A program made the translations under genes and the position numbers. Shown here piece by piece: positions 59,409 through 64,000 of a stretch of DNA of 64,000 bases. The DNA comes from WHSW01 sp963781265 (lineage in GTDB: Bacteria > Actinomycetota > Thermoleophilia > Solirubrobacterales > 70-9), in the NCBI GenBank assembly GCA_963781265.1, contig CAWAFH010000004.1:124001-188000 (forward strand), given 5' to 3'. Position 1 is the first letter of the stretch; every line of letters starts with the position of its first letter. The notes under the pieces are model-generated. The model saw nothing but the letters and a program-made list of their open reading frames with translations, was not told where the DNA came from and made no database searches.

Positions 59409-61490
59409 TTGACCGATTTCCTGACCGATTACGGCGTTGTCATCGCGCTCATCTGCGCTGGTGCCGCCGTCCTGTACGGAGCGCTCGTGACTCAGCGGCT
59501 GCTGCGCCGCTCGCCGGGCAACGACCGCATGCAGGAGATCTCCGAGGCCGTCCAGCAGGGCGCCAAGGCCTACCTCAATCGCCAGTACATGATCATCGGC
59601 GTGGTCGCCATCCCGCTCGCGATCCTGCTGGCGATCATCCAGGACCCGGTCACCGCAATCGGCTTCGTGATCGGCGGGGCGCTCTCGGGCGCGGCCGGCT
59701 TCATCGGGATGAACCTCTCGGTCCGCGCCAACGCCCGGGTCGCCGAGGCCGCCCGCGGCGGGGTCCCGCCGGCGCTCGACGTCGCCTTCAAGGGCGGCTC
59801 GGTCACGGGCCTGCTCGTCGTCGGCCTGGCGCTGTTCGGCGTCGCCGGCTACTTCGGCATCCTCGTGCTCACCGACCACACCGACAAGGAGGCCGTCGAC
59901 GCGCTCATCGGCCTCGGCTTCGGTGGCTCGCTGATCTCCGTCTTCGCTCGGCTCGGCGGCGGCATCTTCACCAAGGCGGCCGACGTCGGCGCCGACCTGG
60001 TCGGCAAGGTCGAGGCCGGGATCCCGGAGGACGATCCGCGCAACCCGGCCGTGATCGCCGACAACGTCGGCGACAACGTCGGCGACTGCGCCGGCATGGC
60101 TGCCGACCTCTTCGAGACGTACGCGGTCACCTCGGTCGCGGTGATGCTGCTCGGCGTGCTCACGTTCGCCGAGGACTTCGCCCGCGAGGTCGCGCTCTAC
60201 CCGCTGGTCATGGGCGGCGTCGCGATCCTCGCCTCGATCGTCGGGGCGCTCGCGGTGCGGACCAGCTCCAACCGGGTTGAGGGCGCCCTGTACCGCGGCC
60301 TGATCATCTCCGCGCTGATCTCGGCGGTGGCCTTCTACCCGATCACCGACTGGCTGATGAGCGACGCGCTCTCGAGTGGCTTCCTCGCCGCGAGCGCCGA
60401 CGTCGTCAGCGTGAGCGACCTGTGGCTCTGCGCCCTGATCGGGCTCGTCGTCACCGGTGGCCTGTTCGTGATCACCGACTACTACACGTCGACCCGGTTC
60501 CGCCCGGTGAAGACGATCGCGTCGGCCTCGCAGACCGGCCACGCGACCAACATCATCCAGGGCCTCGCCCAGGGCTTCCAGTCGACCGCCGCGCCGGCGC
60601 TGCTGCTCGCGATGGCGATCCTCGGGGCGAACGAGCTCGCAGGGATCTACGGAATCGGGATCGCCGTCATGGCGCAGCTCTCGCTGTGCGGCCTGATCGT
60701 GGCCCTCGACGCGTTCGGCCCGATCACCGACAACGCCGGTGGCATCGCCGAGATGGCCGAGCTGCCCGAGGACGTGCGCAACGTCACCGACCCGCTCGAC
60801 GCGGTCGGCAACACGACGAAGGCCGTCACCAAGGGCTACGCGATCGGCTCCGCTGCGCTCGCGGCGCTGGTGCTGTTCGCCGCCTTCAAGGCCGAGTTGG
60901 TGCCCGAGGCGCCGTCAGGCTTCGACCTCGGCGGCCTCTTCAACCTCTCGAACCCGGACGTCCTGATCGGCCTGCTGATCGGCGGCATCATGGTCTACCT
61001 GTTCGCCGCACTGGCGATCGAGGCGGTCGGCCGCGCCGGCGGCGAGGTCGTCGAGCAGGTCCGCAAGCAGTTCCGCGAGAAGCCCGGGATCATGGAGGGG
61101 ACCGAGAAGCCCGACTACGCCGACACGGTGGCGATCGTCACCGCCGCGGCGCAGCGGGAGATGATCCTCCCGTCGCTGATCCCGATCGTCGTCCCGGTGG
61201 TCGTCGGCCTGCTCTCGGTCGACGCGCTCGGTGGCCTGCTGATCGGCGTGATCGTGGTCGGCCTGTTCATGGCCCTCTCGATGACCGCCGGCGGCGGCGC
61301 GTGGGACAACGCGAAGAAGTTGATCGAGGACGGCGCCTTCGGCGGCAAGGGCTCGGAGGCCCACGCCGCGTCGGTCACCGGCGACACGGTCGGCGATCCC
61401 TACAAGGACACCGCCGGACCGGCGATCAACCCGATGATCAAGGTCGCCAACATCGTCGCGATCCTGATCATCCCGATCGTTCACTTCTAG
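59409..61490 (+). CDS. hppA: Membrane-bound proton-pumping pyrophosphatase, K+-independent type
   Basis: 693 aa from a TTG preceded by GGAGG, 14-16 transmembrane helices. The hydrolysis site is in TKAADVGADLVGKVEAGIPE and DNVGDNVGDCAGMAADLFET; DPLDAVGNTTKAVTKGYAIG carries Lys in GNTTKA, where K+-dependent enzymes have Ala, and the C-terminal site is in GDTVGDPYKDTAGPAINPM. It couples PPi hydrolysis to H+ export. With a PPi-type phosphofructokinase in the same window it suggests PPi as an energy currency. A convergent hairpin follows its stop. Confidence 0.97.
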   Translation: MTDFLTDYGVVIALICAGAAVLYGALVTQRLLRRSPGNDRMQEISEAVQQGAKAYLNRQYMIIGVVAIPLAILLAIIQDPVTAIGFVIGGALSGAAGFIGMNLSVRANARVAEAARGGVPPALDVAFKGGSVTGLLVVGLALFGVAGYFGILVLTDHTDKEAVDALIGLGFGGSLISVFARLGGGIFTKAADVGADLVGKVEAGIPEDDPRNPAVIADNVGDNVGDCAGMAADLFETYAVTSVAVMLLGVLTFAEDFAREVALYPLVMGGVAILASIVGALAVRTSSNRVEGALYRGLIISALISAVAFYPITDWLMSDALSSGFLAASADVVSVSDLWLCALIGLVVTGGLFVITDYYTSTRFRPVKTIASASQTGHATNIIQGLAQGFQSTAAPALLLAMAILGANELAGIYGIGIAVMAQLSLCGLIVALDAFGPITDNAGGIAEMAELPEDVRNVTDPLDAVGNTTKAVTKGYAIGSAALAALVLFAAFKAELVPEAPSGFDLGGLFNLSNPDVLIGLLIGGIMVYLFAALAIEAVGRAGGEVVEQVRKQFREKPGIMEGTEKPDYADTVAIVTAAAQREMILPSLIPIVVPVVVGLLSVDALGGLLIGVIVVGLFMALSMTAGGGAWDNAKKLIEDGAFGGKGSEAHAASVTGDTVGDPYKDTAGPAINPMIKVANIVAILIIPIVHF

Positions 61491-61493
61491 TTT

Positions 61494-61513
61494 CGCCGCT
61501 CGCCCGAGCGGCG
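61494..61513. terminator. Bidirectional hairpin between hppA and the glyoxalase-like gene
   Basis: Perfect 8-bp stem CGCCGCTC-gccc-GAGCGGCG in the 32-bp gap between convergent genes, preceded on the hppA side by TTT. Confidence 0.7.
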
Positions 61514-61522
61514 GCCTCAGTC

Positions 61523-61900
61523 TCAGCTGCGTTCGAGGATCTCGATCCGATACCCGTCCGGATCGCGCACGAAGCACAGCCTCGAGCCGCCGTCGCGGAT
61601 CGTGTACGGCGGTCGCTCGGGCTCGATCCCGAGCTCGGCGAGGCCGGCGAGGGCGCCGTCGAGGTCGTCGGTGGTGATCGCGATGTGGCCGTAGCCGGTG
61701 CCCATCTCGTACGGATCGGTGACCCCGTGGTTGAAGGTCAGCTCGAGCCGCGGCCCGTCCCCCGGCAGGCCCATGAAGACGTTGGTCGCCTCGTCGCGGA
61801 TCGGCATCCGGCGCAGCTCCTCGAAGCCGAGCTTCTCGTAGAAGGCGACCGAACGGTCGATGTCGGTGATCCGGTAACAGGTGTGGATTAGCTCGCTCAT
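61523..61900 (-). CDS. VOC/glyoxalase I-like protein (lactoylglutathione lyase type)
   Basis: 125 aa from the ATG of MSELIHTCYRITDIDRSVAF. The fold is a tandem beta-alpha-beta3 with metal ligands His (LIHTCYR), Glu (LELTFNHG), His (YGHIAITTDD) and Glu (YRIEILERS). This full four-ligand set supports true glyoxalase I or methylglyoxal-type activity over a mere VOC domain. The thiol cofactor is unknown in this lineage. It is divergent from the 2-hydroxy-acid oxidase by 42 bases. Confidence 0.9.
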   Translation of the reverse strand: MSELIHTCYRITDIDRSVAFYEKLGFEELRRMPIRDEATNVFMGLPGDGPRLELTFNHGVTDPYEMGTGYGHIAITTDDLDGALAGLAELGIEPERPPYTIRDGGSRLCFVRDPDGYRIEILERS

Positions 61901-61930
61901 GCCGTTCAGCCTACGGCTTGTGTTCGTCCG

Positions 61931-61936
61931 TATAGT
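61931..61936 (+). promoter_or_regulatory. -10 box TATAGT for the leaderless 2-hydroxy-acid oxidase gene
   Basis: TATAGT ends 6 nt before the GTG at 61943; close to the TATAAT consensus. No Shine-Dalgarno sequence. Confidence 0.5.
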
Positions 61937-61942
61937 CGCGCC

Positions 61943-63025
61943 GTGCCCGAGGCCGAGCCGATCAACGTCGCGGACTACGAGCGGCTCGCCGCCGAGCGCC
62001 TCGAGCCCGGCGTTCATGGCTATTTCGCGGGGGGCGCAGGGGACGAGCGCACGCTGCGCGACAACGTCGCCGCCTTCTCCCGTCACACCCTGCACCCCCG
62101 GGTGCTCGTCGACGTCAGCGAGATCGACCTGACGACGACCGTGCTCGGGACCGAGATCTCGATGCCGCTGCTCGTCGCCCCGGTCGCCTTCCAGCGCCTC
62201 GTGGACCCCGACGGCGAGGTGGCGATGGCGCGCGCCGCCGCGGCAGCCGAGACGATCATGTGCCTGTCGACGATCGCGACCTCGCACCCGGCCGAGATCG
62301 CCCGCGAGGCGCCGCCCGCGCCCCGCTGGTTTCAGCTGTACTGCTTCCGCGATCGCGGCGTCACGACGGCGCTGATCGACGAGGCGGTCGAGTCGGGCTT
62401 CGACGCGATCGCGCTCACCGTCGACGCGCCGCGAGCAGGGCGGCGTGAGCGGGACTTTCGCACCGGATTCGTCGTCCCGCCGGACGTCACCGCGCCGGCC
62501 GTCGCCGCGGCGGTCGGCTCCGAGCGGCCGATCAGCGTCAAGGAGGTGTTCGAGCTCGTCGACCCGACCCTCACCTGGGATGCGCTCGAGGAGCTCGCCG
62601 CCGAGTGCGCGCTCCCCGTGGTGCTGAAGGGCATCCAGACGGGCGCCGACGCGGCCCTCGCGGTCGAGCATGGCGCGGCGGGGGTGATCGTCTCCAACCA
62701 CGGCGGCCGCCAGCTCGACGGCGTCCCCGCGACGCTCGACATCCTGCCGGAGGTCGTCGACGCGGTCGCCGGGCGCTGCGAGGTGCTGATGGACGGCGGC
62801 ATCCGCCGCGGGACGGACGCGCTCACCGCGCTCGCGCTCGGCGCCCGCGCGGTGCTCGCCGGCCGGGCGCCGCTCTGGGGGCTCGCGGTGGGTGGCGAGC
62901 GGGGGGCGCGCGACGTGCTCGAGATCCTGCGCGCGGAGATCGAACTCGGCATGGTCCTGCTCGGATGCTCGAAGCCGGGTGAGATCGGCCCTGAGCACGT
63001 CCGCGGCGGGCCTAGACTCGCTTGA
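61943..63025 (+). CDS. FMN-dependent 2-hydroxy-acid oxidase/dehydrogenase
   Basis: 360 aa TIM barrel. The N-terminal DYERLAAERLEPGVHGYFAG and TLRDNVAAFSRHTLHPRVLV blocks, the substrate Tyr in RWFQLYCFRDRG, KGIQTGADAALAVEHGAAGV, the active-site His in VSNHGGRQLDGVPATLDIL and the FMN-phosphate site in LMDGGIRRGTDALTALALGA are all present. It oxidises L-lactate or glycolate to the 2-oxoacid. Whether O2 or a quinone is the acceptor is not visible. The permease gene that follows starts 3 bases downstream. Confidence 0.93.
   Translation: MPEAEPINVADYERLAAERLEPGVHGYFAGGAGDERTLRDNVAAFSRHTLHPRVLVDVSEIDLTTTVLGTEISMPLLVAPVAFQRLVDPDGEVAMARAAAAAETIMCLSTIATSHPAEIAREAPPAPRWFQLYCFRDRGVTTALIDEAVESGFDAIALTVDAPRAGRRERDFRTGFVVPPDVTAPAVAAAVGSERPISVKEVFELVDPTLTWDALEELAAECALPVVLKGIQTGADAALAVEHGAAGVIVSNHGGRQLDGVPATLDILPEVVDAVAGRCEVLMDGGIRRGTDALTALALGARAVLAGRAPLWGLAVGGERGARDVLEILRAEIELGMVLLGCSKPGEIGPEHVRGGPRLA
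63012..63017 (+). promoter_or_regulatory. -10 box TAGACT for the permease gene
   Basis: TAGACT ends 10 nt before the ATG at 63028, inside the last codons of the oxidase gene; no Shine-Dalgarno sequence. Confidence 0.4.
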
Positions 63026-63027
63026 GA

Positions 63028-64000
63028 GATGGCTGAGCGGCATCCACGCGAGGCGGCGCTGCGACGCGTCCACGGCTCTGGCGCCCTGTTCTCGGCGGCC
63101 TACGGGAACGTCGGCTCGTCGATCTACTACGCGCTCGGCCTCGTCGCGCTGTACGCGCTCGGCCTCACCCCGCTCACCTTCATCATCGCCGGCGCGATCT
63201 TCGCCTTCACCGCCGCCACCTACGTCGAGGCGACGGTGCTCTACCCGGAGGCGGGCGGGTCGTCGAGCTTCGCCCGTCGCGCCTTCAACGAGTTCGCGTC
63301 GTTTCTCGCGGCGTGGGCCCAGATGCTCACCTACATCGTCACGATCGCGATCTCGGCGTTCTTCGTGCCGCACTACCTGGCCGTCTTCTGGGAGCCGCTC
63401 GGCCACGGCCCGGGCGACGTCTTCTTCGGGATCGCGCTGGTCGGCCTGCTCGCGCTGCTCAACATCAAGGGCACCGAGGAGTCGGCGCGCCTCAACCTGG
63501 TGCTCGCGATCGCCGACCTGCTGACCCAGATCGTGCTCGTCGGGATCGGCCTGTTCCTGGTCTTCAACCCGGAGCTGCTCGTCAACCAGATCGACCTGGG
63601 CACCGCGCCGACCTGGGGTGACTTCGCGCTCGGGATCGCGGTCGGGATGGTCGCCTACACGGGGATCGAGACGATCTCGAACATGTCGGAGGAGGCGCGC
63701 GAGTCGTGGCGCACGGTGCCGCGCGGGACCGGCATGGTGGTCCTCGCCGTCGTCGGCCTCTACGCGCTGCTGCCGGCGATCGCGCTCTCGGCGATGCCGG
63801 TCACGCCGGACGGCTCGGGCGGCTTCACGACCGAGCTGGCGACCGTTTACAAGGACGATCCGGTGCTCGGGATCGTCGAGAACATCGGCCTCAGCTCCGG
63901 GCTCACGGACGTGCTGCGCGTGTACGTCGGGATCCTCGCCGCCGTGATCCTGCTGATCGCCACCAACGCCGCCCTGATCGGGCTCTCGCGGCTCACCTTC
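63028..64000 (+). CDS. APC-superfamily amino-acid permease (3' end outside window)
   Basis: The open frame runs 324 codons to the window edge with no stop; I translated it directly. FSAAYGNVGSSIYYALGLVA is the first helix with the glycine-rich substrate loop of APC permeases. FTAATYVEATVLYPEAGGSS, ARRAFNEFASFLAAWAQMLT and GMVAYTGIETISNMSEEARE follow, about nine helices so far. It imports amino acids or polyamine-like solutes; specificity cannot be told. It begins 3 bases after the hydroxy-acid oxidase. Confidence 0.9.

Overview
The window is chromosomal DNA from a very GC-rich, GTG/TTG-using bacterium, most likely a Thermoleophilia / Solirubrobacterales-type actinomycete. This placement is inferred from gene content rather than from any marker gene. 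Supporting points are Rex, the panB-panC-DUF2520 cluster, an AbiEi-DUF559 fusion, an ECF sigma factor with a membrane segment and acidic tail, secreted proteins with K/C-rich N-termini, and many leaderless genes. Genes are tightly packed on both strands with many 4-bp ATGA/GTGA overlaps. I see no rRNA, tRNA, CRISPR array, prophage or insertion sequence.

Layout. 0-11.5 kb: the end of hisE, then a split tryptophan pathway: trpE-trpG-trpD-trpC, an htrA-type protease, a reverse-strand proline-catabolism pair (proline dehydrogenase and P5C dehydrogenase), then trpF-trpB-trpA. 11.5-20.4 kb: small ORFs, a pyrophosphate-type phosphofructokinase, a binding lipoprotein, an epimerase, malic enzyme, an AbiEi/DUF559 nuclease-like gene with its start codon inside a large inverted repeat, and polA. 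20.4-29.1 kb: two frame-disrupted acidic-repeat genes (an ECF sigma factor and a Ca-binding-type protein), a small transporter, an FAD reductase, a BI-1 protein, rpsA, coaE (frameshifted), a lytic transglycosylase and a secreted collagen-like protein (frameshifted). 29-36.3 kb: mostly membrane and secreted proteins of unknown role. 36.4-43.9 kb: uvrB, a GMC oxidoreductase, a coiled-coil protein and uvrA. 43.9-46.8 kb: a reverse three-gene set with a QueC-like PP-loop protein, then an acyltransferase and a lipoprotein. 46.8-54.6 kb: DUF1028, the pantothenate genes, FmdB, a uracil-DNA glycosylase, and the t6A genes tsaE, tsaB, rimI and tsaD. 54.4-64 kb: a thioredoxin-like protein, rex, a glutamate-cysteine-ligase-like enzyme, a subtilase-like secreted protein, the membrane pyrophosphatase hppA, a glyoxalase-fold protein, a 2-hydroxy-acid oxidase and the start of an amino-acid permease.

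Three window-wide signals stand out. (1) About twenty genes have a TANNNT box ending 6-11 nt before the start codon with no ribosome binding site, the layout of leaderless transcripts. (2) A family of heptanucleotide tandem repeats (GAGCGNC-type) sits in or beside gene ends at four places. (3) Single-base frame shifts, several at extended homopolymers, break coaE, the DUF1028 gene, a lipoprotein, the collagen-like gene and the two acidic-tail genes. This suggests consensus errors in the assembly more than real gene decay.

The most interesting functional candidates are the QueC-like operon with a 64-residue peptide gene, the AbiEi-DUF559 gene with its built-in inverted repeat, and the pairing of a PPi-type phosphofructokinase with a K+-independent H+-pyrophosphatase.
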